A stretch of DNA of 64,000 nucleotides from NCBI RefSeq assembly GCF_000720725.1, contig NZ_JOCQ01000033.1:18132-82131 (forward strand). The letters are read 5' to 3'. Positions within the stretch are counted from its first letter, which is position 1; every line of letters begins with the position of its first letter. The position numbers and the translations under genes were made by a program. Origin of the DNA: Streptomyces rimosus subsp. rimosus. GTDB lineage: Bacteria > Actinomycetota > Actinomycetes > Streptomycetales > Streptomycetaceae. The notes under the pieces were generated by a model. That model did no database searches. It was not told the DNA's origin and worked only from the letters and a program-made list of their open reading frames with translations. Of this stretch, positions 8,610 to 18,000 are shown piece by piece.

Positions 8610-8797
8610 CGCTCTTCTGCCTCCTCGCAGCCGACGCGACATCCCCCTAACAGGCAACAACGGGTGACACGTGCCAAGGGCACGGCCTGGAGCGAAGTTT
8701 CCCGATGATCGCAGGATTGTGGTAGGCGGCGGACCCCATGACCGATCCGCGTAGGGTGGTGACGGCCCGTGACCCCGTAGATTTCCCGAGGTGCCCA

Positions 8798-9115
8798 GTG
8801 TCCCCGCGTCGAAACCGCCCCCGCGGCGGTGAGAAGCCAGCCGACCACTCGGGCGCAGGCCGCTACGGACTCGAACGTACCGAGGAGTGGCGCGGTGAGG
8901 ACTGGGTCGTACGGCACCTGGGGGGCGGCGGTGCGGCCAAGCACTACCGCTGCCCGGGATGCGACCAGGAGATCCCGCCGGGGGTGCCGCACGTCGTCGC
9001 CTGGCCGCGGGAGGGCGACGTGGACGACCGCAGACACTGGCACAAGGCGTGCTGGAACGCACGGGACCGCCGGAGCGCGCGGCTCCAGCGGTCCCGTAAC
9101 GCGCCGAGGTACTGA
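8798..9115 (+). CDS. Small Cys/His-rich conserved protein
   Basis: A 105-residue basic protein. The start is GTG 8798 (SPRRNRPRGGEKPADH), with GAGG six bases upstream; a longer frame from 8738 lacks a ribosome binding site. The core YRCPGCDQEIPPGVPHVVAW followed by HWHKACWNAR gives a CxxC plus H-x(n)-HxxxC arrangement that could bind zinc, similar to HNH or RING-like treble-clef scaffolds. I recall streptomycete homologues being labelled ATP/GTP-binding protein, but there is no P-loop here to support that. The stop is one base from the stop of the convergent ABC permease gene. Confidence 0.75.
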   Translation: MSPRRNRPRGGEKPADHSGAGRYGLERTEEWRGEDWVVRHLGGGGAAKHYRCPGCDQEIPPGVPHVVAWPREGDVDDRRHWHKACWNARDRRSARLQRSRNAPRY

Positions 9116-9116
9116 C

Positions 9117-10427
9117 CTACACGTCGCGCTTCTCCAGTGCGGCGTACGCGCCGGCGAGGACGACGGCGGTGACGCCCGCGAGGACCAGCAGCGGCTGCCA
9201 GCCCTCCGGTCCGCTGCCGAGGCCGAGGAACGGCTGGTCGTAGAGCGCGCCGAGGCTGCTGGGGATCGAGTACTGGATCATGGCTTTCGCGAGTGACCGC
9301 AGGCTCTCCGAGGCCAGCATGAAGACGGCCAGCAGCATGGGCAGCAGGACCAGGCCCATCATCGCGCTGATCGCGCCGGCCGAGTGCCGCAGCAGCGTGC
9401 CGGCGCCCAGGGCCAGCAGGCTCAGCACGGCCACGTACAGGCCGGAACCGACCGTGGCGCGCAGCCACTGGTCGACGGTCGGCGCCGAGCCGTCGATCAT
9501 CCCGGCGTGCGCCACCGCGACCAGGGTGGTGGAGGCGGTGGTGATCACGAACGTCAGCGCGAACAGCACGATCGCCTTGGCGGTCAGCACCCGGCTCCGG
9601 CTGGGGCAGGCCGTGAACGTCGTACGGATCATGCCCGTGCCGTACTCCGAGGAGATCACCAGCACGCCGAGCGGGAGCACGCACAGCATCCCGAGCAGCA
9701 GGCCGATCCAGGCGTAGCCGAGCACCGGACCGGACCCCCGGTCCGTGCCCGACAGCGGCAGCGCGATCGCCAGCCCGATGCCGACGTTCAGCAGGATCAT
9801 CACGCCCAGCGTCCACATCGTGGAGCGCACCGAGCGGATCTTCGTCCACTCGGAGGCGAGGGCGTGGCCCAGGTTCGTACGGCGGACCGGGATCGGCGAG
9901 ACGTAGGCCGGGGCGGTGCCGCCGGGGCCGGCGGTCTGCCAGGCGGCCGGGATCTGCTGCTGGTGGGGCGGCAGCGAGGCGTGCTGCTGCGCGGGCTGGT
10001 GCGGCTGCTGCTGCGGGGGAGTGGCGGGCGGTTGCTGGGGAGCGGCGGGCGGCTGCTGCGCCTGGAGCGTCATGGTGCCCGCGTCCTTGGGCGCGCCCTG
10101 CGGGGGCAGCGGCGCCCCCTGCGGTGCGGCCTGGGCCTGGAGCATCATCGTCCCGGCCTCCTTGCCGGGCGCGGCGGCGGGCGGCTGCTGGGCCTGGAGC
10201 ATCATCGTGCCCGCCTCGCGCGCCGGACCGCCCTCCTGCTGTGCCGGAGCCTGGGCCGGAGGCTGCTCCGGCTGCGGGTGCGCGGCCAGCGGCCGGGGCT
10301 CCGGCTGCTCGGCGGGGTGCTGCGCGGGCGGCTCCGGGGCCCCGGCCGGGGGCATCGGGGCGGCGGCGCCGGGGGCGGCGGTGTCGTGCGGCTCAGGCTG
10401 CGGCTGCGGCTGCTGAGGGCTGGTCAT
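9117..10427 (-). CDS. ABC-2 type permease with repeat-bearing cytoplasmic N-terminus
   Basis: The membrane half of an ABC exporter, 436 residues. Residues 1-190 are Pro/Gln/Ala-rich and contain three copies of (E/D)AGTM(M/T)LQAQ at 71-80, 90-99 and 115-124. After the landmark ASEWTKIRSVRSTMWTLGV come six membrane segments typical of this permease class, ending LEKRDV. Its ATG overlaps the stop of the upstream ATPase gene by four bases (ATGA, 10427-10424), so the two are translationally coupled. The tail is probably cytoplasmic, because the ABC-2 core normally starts inside the cell. It is a paralogue of the permease at 11858-12631, which lacks the tail. The substrate is unknown. Confidence 0.87.
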   Translation of the reverse strand: MTSPQQPQPQPEPHDTAAPGAAAPMPPAGAPEPPAQHPAEQPEPRPLAAHPQPEQPPAQAPAQQEGGPAREAGTMMLQAQQPPAAAPGKEAGTMMLQAQAAPQGAPLPPQGAPKDAGTMTLQAQQPPAAPQQPPATPPQQQPHQPAQQHASLPPHQQQIPAAWQTAGPGGTAPAYVSPIPVRRTNLGHALASEWTKIRSVRSTMWTLGVMILLNVGIGLAIALPLSGTDRGSGPVLGYAWIGLLLGMLCVLPLGVLVISSEYGTGMIRTTFTACPSRSRVLTAKAIVLFALTFVITTASTTLVAVAHAGMIDGSAPTVDQWLRATVGSGLYVAVLSLLALGAGTLLRHSAGAISAMMGLVLLPMLLAVFMLASESLRSLAKAMIQYSIPSSLGALYDQPFLGLGSGPEGWQPLLVLAGVTAVVLAGAYAALEKRDV

Positions 10428-11704
10428 CGGGCGTCCTCGGGGTGCGGCGTGGAGATGTCGGCGGGGGCGGCGGGCTGCGCGGCGGGCGGCATCGGCGCCG
10501 GGGCACCGGCCTGCGGACCCGGCTGCGGCTGCGCGTACGGGTTCGGCTGTCCGTACGGAGCGCCCGGGCCGGCCGCGGGCGGGTAGCCGTAGCCCTGGAC
10601 CGGAGCGCCGCCGGGCGCCTGCGCGTACGGGTTCGGCTGCCCCGGGTGCGCGGGCTGCCCCGGGTGGGCGGGCTGTCCGTACGGGCCCGGCTGCGGCGCG
10701 TACCCCTGCGGGTGCTGCTGTCCCGGCACCCCGGGGCCCTGCGGCGCGGGGGCGGCCGCCTGCTGCTGGAGACCGGCGCGCTGGTCGGCCGTCGAGCGGT
10801 AGTCCACGACACCCTGCGTCAGCTGCATGTACGCCTCTTCCAGGGACGCCTGGTGCGGCGACAGTTCCCACAGGCGGATGTCCGCGCCGTGGGCGAGGTC
10901 GCTGATGCGCGGCAGCGGCAGGCCGGTGACGCGCAGCGCGCCGTCCGGCTCCGGCACGACCTGGGCGCCCGCCTCGCCGAGCAGCGTTCCGAGCTTCTCG
11001 CGCAGCTCCGGCTCGGTGTCCGGGGTGCGCACCCGGGCGAAGTCGGCGGAGTTGGCCGAGATGAAGTCCTTGACCGACATGTCCGCGAGCAACTGGCCGC
11101 GTCCGATGACGATCAGGTGCTCGGCGGTCAGCGCCATCTCGCTCATCAGGTGCGAGGAGACGAAGACCGTACGGCCCTCGGCGGCCAGCTGCTTCATCAG
11201 GTTGCGGACCCACAGGATGCCCTCCGGGTCCAGGCCGTTGACCGGCTCGTCGAAGAGCAGCACCTGCGGGTCGCCGAGCAGCGCCGCCGCGATGCCCAGG
11301 CGCTGGCCCATGCCGAGCGAGAAGCCGCTGGAGCGCTTGCGGGCCACCTCCTGGAGCCCGACCACGCCGAGCACCTCGTCGACCCGGCGCGCCGGGATGC
11401 CGGAGAGCTGGGCGAGCGAGAGCAGGTGCTGGCGGGCGCTGCGGCCGCCGTGCACCGCCTTGGCGTCGAGGAGCGCGCCGACGTGGCGCGGGGCGTTGGG
11501 CACCTTGCGGAACGGGATGCCGCCGATCGTGACGCGCCCGGAGGTCGGGGTGTCCAGCCCCAGGATCATGCGCATCGTCGTTGACTTGCCGGAGCCGTTG
11601 GGCCCCAGGAAGCCCGTGACCGTGCCCGGCCGCACTCGGAACGACAGGTTGTGCACGGCCGTCTTGGCGCCGTAGCGCTTCGTCAGGCCGACTGCCTCGA
11701 TCAT
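10424..11704 (-). CDS. ABC exporter ATP-binding protein with Pro/Gln/Tyr-rich tail
   Basis: A 426-residue ATPase partner of the following permease. The ATPase domain spans about residues 1-310: Walker A GPNGSGKS, signature FSLGMGQRLGIAAALL, Walker B VLLFDEPVNGLDPEG and H-loop SSHLMSEM. The last 115 residues are low-complexity and rich in Pro, Gln, Gly and Tyr, with GQPNPYAQ occurring twice. The start is ATG 11704 after a GGGGCGGAG ribosome binding site. Its ATPase domain is a close duplicate of the gene at 12634-13758, including a 47-base identical run (11118-11164 versus 13172-13218). The two pairs lie head to tail, 153 bases apart, and may be co-transcribed. Confidence 0.9.
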   Translation of the reverse strand: MIEAVGLTKRYGAKTAVHNLSFRVRPGTVTGFLGPNGSGKSTTMRMILGLDTPTSGRVTIGGIPFRKVPNAPRHVGALLDAKAVHGGRSARQHLLSLAQLSGIPARRVDEVLGVVGLQEVARKRSSGFSLGMGQRLGIAAALLGDPQVLLFDEPVNGLDPEGILWVRNLMKQLAAEGRTVFVSSHLMSEMALTAEHLIVIGRGQLLADMSVKDFISANSADFARVRTPDTEPELREKLGTLLGEAGAQVVPEPDGALRVTGLPLPRISDLAHGADIRLWELSPHQASLEEAYMQLTQGVVDYRSTADQRAGLQQQAAAPAPQGPGVPGQQHPQGYAPQPGPYGQPAHPGQPAHPGQPNPYAQAPGGAPVQGYGYPPAAGPGAPYGQPNPYAQPQPGPQAGAPAPMPPAAQPAAPADISTPHPEDAR

Positions 11705-11857
11705 TCTCCGCCCCTCGAAAGATGTTTCGGGGCAGAGGCGCTCTCGTACCCCCGTAAGCGTTAGGAGGTTATCGGGAGGCTGACGGTTCCCGTCAAAACG
11801 CGGGCGGGCGGGGCGCACGGGACGCCGGGGGCAGGGCCCCGGGCCCGGCACCGGGCC

Positions 11858-12631
11858 TCAGGCGTCGCGCCGCTTCAGCAGCAGATATCCGCCGAGCAGT
11901 GCGGCGGCCGTCCACGCCAGCATGATGCCGAACCCGCCCCACGGCCCGTACGGCACGTCGTCCCCGGACGGCGGCACCACCTGCATGATCCGCGCGCCGG
12001 CCTGGTCGGGGAGGTACCGGCCGATCTTCCTGGTGGCCGAGACGTTCCCCAGGATGCTGGAGATCAGGAAGAAGAACGGCATCAGGGTGCCCAGCGCGAG
12101 CATCGGGCTGCGCAGCATCGCCGCCACGCCCATCGCGAACACTCCGATCACCGTCATGTAGAGCCCGGCGCCCACCACGGCGCGCAGTACGCCCGGATCA
12201 CCGAGCGACGCCGCGTGCGTGCCCAGCATCGCCTGTCCGGCGAAGAAGGTCAGAAAGGCCGTCACGAAGGAGACGACAAGGGCGAGCAGGGCGGCGACGG
12301 CGATCTTGCAGAAGAGGAAGGTGCCGCGCTGCGGTACGGCGGCGAGCGACGTACGGATCATGCCGGTGCTGTACTCGTTCGAGACCACCAGCACCCCGAA
12401 GACGATCATCGCCAGCTGGCCCAGGCCCATGCCGGCGAAGCTGGTGCCGGCGGGGTCGAAGCCGGCCCGGTCGCGGGACGCCGTGCTGCCGAAGTCGTTC
12501 GAGGCGAGCAGGCAGATCAGCACGCCCAGCGCGACCGTGACCACCAGGGCGACGCCCAGCGTCCACACCGTGGACCGCACCGACCGGATCTTGGTCCACT
12601 CCGACTTCAGGACCTGGGAGACGGCTGCCAT
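11858..12631 (-). CDS. ABC-2 type permease
   Basis: A 257-residue permease with six predicted membrane segments and no extended tail. It opens MAAVSQVLKSEWTKIRSVRSTVWTLGV, nearly the same as the core of its paralogue at 9117-10427, and ends LKRRDA. Two starts are possible: GTG 12637, which overlaps the upstream stop as GTGA, or ATG 12631. I prefer ATG 12631 because the GGGGGAG ribosome binding site is then five bases away rather than touching the start codon. It works with the ATPase encoded immediately upstream. Confidence 0.88.
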   Translation of the reverse strand: MAAVSQVLKSEWTKIRSVRSTVWTLGVALVVTVALGVLICLLASNDFGSTASRDRAGFDPAGTSFAGMGLGQLAMIVFGVLVVSNEYSTGMIRTSLAAVPQRGTFLFCKIAVAALLALVVSFVTAFLTFFAGQAMLGTHAASLGDPGVLRAVVGAGLYMTVIGVFAMGVAAMLRSPMLALGTLMPFFFLISSILGNVSATRKIGRYLPDQAGARIMQVVPPSGDDVPYGPWGGFGIMLAWTAAALLGGYLLLKRRDA

Positions 12632-12633
12632 CG

Positions 12634-13758
12634 TCACTCCCCCCGCTTCTTGTTCCGCCAGCCGGCGCCCCAGGCGCCGGGCTGCGCTCCTGGTGTGCCC
12701 GGGCCTCCCGGTGTGCCCGGCGTGTCCGGCCCTCCCGGTGCGCCCGGTCCTCCCGGCGTGCCCGGCGCTCCCGGCTGCGCGTCCGGCGCCCCCGGCGCTT
12801 CCGGAGGCGGCGCCGCGCCCGGCGGGACACCGCCGTCCGCCGCCCGCGGCGCGTCCGCCGTATGCGCGTGGTACTCCACCGACCCGGCGGTCAGCTGCAT
12901 GAACGCCTCCTCCAGCGACGCCTGCTGCGGGCTCAGTTCGTGCAGGACGAGCCGGTGCCGCGCGGCCAGCTCGCCGAGGTCGGCGGCGCTCGCCCCGTCG
13001 ACCTCCACCGCGTCGCCGGCCGGCACCGCCGCGTACCCGGCCTCCCCGAGCACGTCGAGCAGCCGCTCGCGCTCCGGCGACCGCATCCGGACGTACGAGC
13101 GGGAGTTCTCCTGGATGAACCGGGCCATCGAGGTGTCCGCCAGCAGCCGGCCCTGGCCGATGACGATCAGATGCTCGGCGGTCAGCGCCATCTCGCTCAT
13201 CAGGTGCGAGGAGACGAACACCGTCCGGCCCTGGGCGGCCAGACCCTTCATCAGGTTGCGGATCCAGTGGATGCCCTCGGGGTCGAGACCGTTGACCGGC
13301 TCGTCGAACATGAGGATGCGGGGATCGCCGAGCAGCGCCGCCGCGATGCCCAGGCGCTGGCCCATGCCCAGCGAGAAGCCCTTGGAACGCTTCTTGGCCA
13401 CCGGGGTCAGCCCCACCGTGTCCAGCACCTCGTGGACGCGGGCGAGCGGAATGCCGTTGCTCTGCGCCAGGCACAGCAGATGGTGGTAGGCGCTGCGGCC
13501 GCCGTGCACGGCCTTGGCGTCCAGCAGGGCGCCGAGGGAGGCCAGGGGGTCGGACAGCTGACGGTAGCGGCGGCCGTCGATACGGACCCGTCCCGACGTC
13601 GGATGGTCCAGATCGAGCATCATCCGCATGGTCGTGGACTTGCCGGCGCCGTTCGGGCCGAGGAATCCGGTGACCACCCCGGGCCGTACGGTGAAGGTCA
13701 GCCCGTCCACGGCGAGCTTGTCGCCGTAACGCTTGGTCAGCCCCTCGACTTCGATCAT
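12634..13758 (-). CDS. ABC exporter ATP-binding protein with collagen-like tail
   Basis: A 374-residue ATPase. Walker A GPNGAGKS, signature FSLGMGQRLGIAAALL, Walker B LMFDEPVNGLDPEG and the H-loop lie in the first 310 residues. The C-terminal 60 residues are a run of Pro-Gly-X triplets (PGAPGTPGGPGAPGG and similar), a collagen-like pattern that is odd on a cytoplasmic ATPase, ending in basic WRNKKRGE. The ATG 13758 has no Shine-Dalgarno; TAGCGT at 13766-13771 is seven bases upstream, so the mRNA may be leaderless. It pairs with the permease at 11858-12631 and is the duplicate of the ATPase at 10424-11704. Confidence 0.9.
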   Translation of the reverse strand: MIEVEGLTKRYGDKLAVDGLTFTVRPGVVTGFLGPNGAGKSTTMRMMLDLDHPTSGRVRIDGRRYRQLSDPLASLGALLDAKAVHGGRSAYHHLLCLAQSNGIPLARVHEVLDTVGLTPVAKKRSKGFSLGMGQRLGIAAALLGDPRILMFDEPVNGLDPEGIHWIRNLMKGLAAQGRTVFVSSHLMSEMALTAEHLIVIGQGRLLADTSMARFIQENSRSYVRMRSPERERLLDVLGEAGYAAVPAGDAVEVDGASAADLGELAARHRLVLHELSPQQASLEEAFMQLTAGSVEYHAHTADAPRAADGGVPPGAAPPPEAPGAPDAQPGAPGTPGGPGAPGGPDTPGTPGGPGTPGAQPGAWGAGWRNKKRGE

Positions 13759-13848
13759 GTACAGCACGCTAAGCGCGGCCCAGGAACCCCGCATCTCGGA
13801 CGAACCGGGCACTGTCCGCCCGGCGTCGAGCAGCTCGTACGACTGCTG

Positions 13849-13897
13849 AAAAAAGCATTCCGCCCGCCCGGTCTCCGGTCGGAGGCGGGGCGGGCGG
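13849..13897 (-). terminator. Intrinsic terminator of filP
   Basis: On the minus strand, GC-rich arms at 13888-13897 and 13860-13869 (CCGCCCGCCC pairing with GGGCGGGCGG) form a stem. It is followed a few bases later by six T residues (A-run at 13849-13854 on the given strand). A hairpin plus T-tract is unusual for this GC content and fits factor-independent termination about 100 bases after the filP stop. Confidence 0.8.
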
Positions 13898-13993
13898 AGC
13901 GCGGCTGCCGCCGTCGGGCGCGGTACCGGCCGTCACGGGTGCGGGCTGCGGGAGCCCACCGGCCGCACCGGCGTCACAACGGCGAACGGCGCC

Positions 13994-14932
13994 TCAGCGC
14001 GACTGCTGCGCCGGGACGCCGCGGGAGATGGGCTCCTCGTCCGCCGGGGTGCCGGCCGCGGCGACCGCCGCTCCGGTCAGCGTGGCGAGCATCTCGCGGA
14101 CGTTCGTCAGCTGGGCGTTGATGGAGTCCCGGCGGTTGGTCAGCGCCGCCAGCTCCCGCTCGGACTCGCTGCGGATCCGGTCCGCCTTGGCGTTCGCGTC
14201 GGCCACGATGTCCTCGGCCTGGCGCTGCGCCGTCTCCACCGTCTGGCGGGCCCGGCGCTCCGCGTCCGTGCGCAGCTTCTCGGCCTCCAGCCGCAGCTGC
14301 TCGGCCCGGTGCTCGATCTCCGCGAGCCGCTTCTCGGCCTTGGCCTGACGCGAGGCCAGGTCCCGCTCGGACTGCTCGCGGCGCTTGGCGAGATTGGTCT
14401 CGAAGTCCGCGGCGGCCTGCGCGGCCTTGGCGCGCGTCTCCTCGAAGAGGGAGTCCGCCTCCTCCCGCTTGGACTGCGCGTCCTTCTGCGCCTCGGCACG
14501 CAGCGCGGTCGCCTCGCCCTGCGCCTTCTCGACGATACGGGCGCCCTCGTCCTCGGCCTTGGCCTTGCGCTCCGACGCGAACTGCTCGGCGTCGTTGCGG
14601 ACCTGCTGGGCGGCCGACTCGGCCAGTTCGCGGTGCTGCTCGGCGGCCCGCCGGGCCTCCTCGCGCAGGTCCTTCGCTTCTTCTTCCGCGAGCCGGAGGA
14701 TCTTCTCCACGCGCGCGCCGAGGCCCGCGTAGGACGGTTCGGCGTCGTTGACCTGGGCCTGGGCGTTCTGCGTTTCGAGGTGCAGCTCCTCGATCCGCTT
14801 CTCCAGGGAGGTGATGCGGGCCAGGGCGCTGTCGCGGTCGGCGACCAGCTTCGAAATGCGGTCGTCCACCTGACCGCGGTCGTACCCACGCCGCACGAGC
14901 TCGAAGCCGTAGGGGGAGGAAGTGTCGCTCAT
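13994..14932 (-). CDS. filP: Cytoskeletal coiled-coil protein FilP
   Basis: FilP is an intermediate-filament-like protein that forms a network behind the hyphal tip and gives streptomycete hyphae stiffness; it interacts with DivIVA and Scy. This one has 312 residues, close to the roughly 310 I recall for S. coelicolor. The N-terminus YGFELVRRGYDRGQVDDRI is the DivIVA-like membrane/tip domain, followed by an almost unbroken Ala/Glu/Arg/Lys coiled coil to about residue 280 and a short non-helical tail. The ATG 14932 follows AGGAA. A TAGGAT box at 14973-14978 in the scy-filP gap suggests filP also has its own promoter. A terminator follows the gene. Confidence 0.93.
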   Translation of the reverse strand: MSDTSSPYGFELVRRGYDRGQVDDRISKLVADRDSALARITSLEKRIEELHLETQNAQAQVNDAEPSYAGLGARVEKILRLAEEEAKDLREEARRAAEQHRELAESAAQQVRNDAEQFASERKAKAEDEGARIVEKAQGEATALRAEAQKDAQSKREEADSLFEETRAKAAQAAADFETNLAKRREQSERDLASRQAKAEKRLAEIEHRAEQLRLEAEKLRTDAERRARQTVETAQRQAEDIVADANAKADRIRSESERELAALTNRRDSINAQLTNVREMLATLTGAAVAAAGTPADEEPISRGVPAQQSR

Positions 14933-15046
14933 GGGGTTCCTGTCGAAAGAGACCGGTGAGGTGATAAAGGGAATCCTAGGGGCCGCAACGGCGTGTCATC
15001 GAGTCATTGCGCGTTTGAAGTGGAGAATGGCCCCTCATTTGGGTGG

Positions 15047-18000
15047 CTACCCCTCAGACTGCTTGCCACTCGAACGAGTTGCGCCCGCTCCCGCGGCAGC
15101 CTTCGCCCCTTCCTTGCCACCACCGTTCGACGGCGCCTCGAAAGATTCCAACGCCTCCAGCACGTCCTGGACACGGGAGATCTCCGCGTTGATGTCCTTG
15201 CGGCGCCGCACGAGCACCTCCAGCTCGCGCTTGCCCTCCTCGACGATCCGCTCCGCCTCCGCGCGGGCCTCGGTGCGCATCCGCTCCGACTCCCGTACGG
15301 CCTCGGCCTTCTTCTGCTCGGCCTCCTTGAGCAGCCCCTCCGCCTTCTTCACCGCGGCGATGCGCACCTTGCTGGCCTCGCTGCTGGCGTCCGACACCAT
15401 GCGCTTGGCCTTCTCCTCGGCCTCCGCCTGCTGCTGGGTGGCCTGCGCGATCAGCTTGTCGACCCGCTCCCCGGCGTTCTTCATCGTCTCCGCGGACTCG
15501 CGGCGGGCCCGCTCGTGCAGCTCCTCGACCTCGCCCTCGATACGGGTGCGCAGCTCCTCGGCGCGCTCCCTTATCGCGGTGGCGTCCCCGCGGGCCTCGC
15601 TCAGCAGCGTGTCCGCGTCCGTACGGGCCTTCTCGACGAACCCGTTGCCCTCGGCGGTGGCCTCCGCGACGATCCGCTCGGCCTCCTTGCGGGCCGCGCC
15701 GACCATCGTGTCGGCCTGCTCCTCGGCGGCGGTCGCCGCCTTCAGCGCCTCCTCCTGCGCCTTGGCGATCAGCTGGTCGGCCTGCTCGGCGGCGTCCGCG
15801 CGGCGCTGCGCCGCGTCCTTGCGGGCCGCGTCGACGGTCTGCTCCGACTCCTCCAGCGCCTCGGTACGCAGCCGGTCGGCCTCCGCCTCCGCGTCCTCCT
15901 TGATCCGCTCGGACTCGGCACGCGTACGGGTGGCGTGCTCCTGCGCCGAGGTGACGGTGTCCGCCGCCTCCGCGCGCAGCCGGTCCGCCTCCGCGGTGGC
16001 CTCGGCGATCATCCGGTCGGCCTGCTCGCGGGCGTCGGCTCGGGTACGGTCCGCGTCCCGCTCGGCGCCCGCCACGGTCTCCGCGGCGTCCGCGCGCAGC
16101 CGCTCGGCCTCGCTGCCCGCCTCGGAGATCAGCGTGTCGGCCTGCTCCGCGGCGTCCGAACGGGTCTTGTTCGCCGCCTCGCGCGCCTCGTCGCCGGTCC
16201 GCTCGGCCTCCCGGCGCGCGGTCTCCAGCGCCTCGGCGGCCTCGGTACGCAGCCGCTCGGCCTCGGCGGTCGCCTCCGCGACCAGCTCCGCGGCCCGCTG
16301 CTCGCCCTCGGCGCGCAGCCGCTCGGCGGCCTCCCGGCCCTCGCGCACCGTGCGGTCCGCGTCGTCCTGCGCCGACGAGGTCAGCTCGGTCGCCTCGGTG
16401 ACGATCCGTTCGGCCTCCGCGCGGGCCTCGGTGAGCAGCTGGTCCACCTGCTCGGCGGCGTCCGAACGCATCCGGTTGGCGTCGTTGCGGGCCTCCGCGC
16501 GGGCCCGGTTGGCGTCCTGCTCGGCCGAGGCCAGCGCGTCGGACGCGTCCGTACGCAGCTGCTGCGCCTTGGCGGAGGCGTCCGCCACCATCTTCTCGGC
16601 CTGCGCGGTGGCCTCCGCGATCAGGCTGTCGGCCTGCTCCGCGGCGTCCGTACGGGCCTTGCCGGCCGCCTCGCGCGCCTCGTCCAGCGTGCTGTCGGCC
16701 TCCGCGCGCAGCCGGTCGGCCTCCGCGATGGCCTCGGCGACCGTGCGGTCGGCGAGCGCCTTGGCGGCCTCGGCCTCCTCCTGCGCCTCGTGGCGGGTGC
16801 GGGACGCGTCCTCGGCGGCGCGCTCGCGCTCCGCGTAGGCGTCGGCCCGTACCCGGTCGGCCTCCTCCTGCGCCTCGGTACGCGTACGCTCCGCGGCGTG
16901 CTCGGCGGCCGAGCGCAGCCCGGTGATCTCCTCCTCGGCCTGCTCGTGCAGCCCGGCGACCGCGTCCCGCACCTGCTGGGCGGTCTGCTCGGCCGCGGCG
17001 ACCAGCTCGGCGGCGCGCCGCTCGGCCTCCTCGACCAGCCGCTCCGCCTCCTCCTGCGCCTCGGCGACCCGCGTACGGGCCGAGGCCAGCAGCTCCTCGC
17101 TCTGCTCGCGCGCGGCGGTGCGCTCCTGGTGGGACTCCTCGCGGGCCTCGCCGAGCAGCTGCTCGGCCTCCCGGCGGCGGCGGGCCGCCTCCTCCTGGGC
17201 GGCGGCCAGCGCCTCGGCGGCCTCGGCGCCCGTACGCTCCGCGGCGGCCGCGGCCTCCGCGCGCACCCGGTCCGCGGTCTCCTGGGCCTCGGTCTTCAGC
17301 CGCTCCGCCTCGGCGGCGGCGTCACCGCGCAGCCGTACGGCGACGGCCTCGCCCTCGGCGCGCGCGGCGGACGCGTCGGTCGCCGCCTCCGAACGCAGCC
17401 GCTCGGCCTCCTCCTCGGCCTGCTGCTGGAGTGTCCGCAGCCGCTCCGCCGACTCGGCCTTGAGCTTGGCGGCCTCCTCCTGCGCCTCCCGGCGCAGCTT
17501 CTCGGCCTCGCCGCGGGCGTCGTGCAGCGCCTCCTCGGCGGCGGCGACCTTCTCCGCGGCCTCCGCCTGGAGCCGGTCCAGCTCCTCCTGCGCCTCGGTG
17601 CGGCGCTCGGCGGCGGCCTCCTCGGCCTCCGCACGCAGCTGCCGGGCGGCCTCCTCGGCCTCGGCCTTCAGCGCGGCGGCGGCCTCCTCGCTCTCGCCGC
17701 GCAGCTCCTCGGCCTCCTCGCGGGCGCGCTCCAGCACCTCCTCGGCCTGCTTGCGCAGGGCCGTGGCCCGCTCGATGGCCTCGGTGCGGATCCGCTCGCT
17801 CTCCGCGCCGGCGCCCGACCGCGTCTCCTCGGCGTCGGACTTCGCCTTGGCCAGCAGCTCCTCGGCGGTGGCGGCCGCATCCTCGATCTGCTGGACCGCC
17901 TCGCGGCGCGCCTCGGCCCGGATCCGGTCGCCCTCGTCGACCGCCTCGGCCCGCAGCTGCTCGGCCTCGCCGCGCAGCCGGCGCGCCTCCTCCTGGAGCT

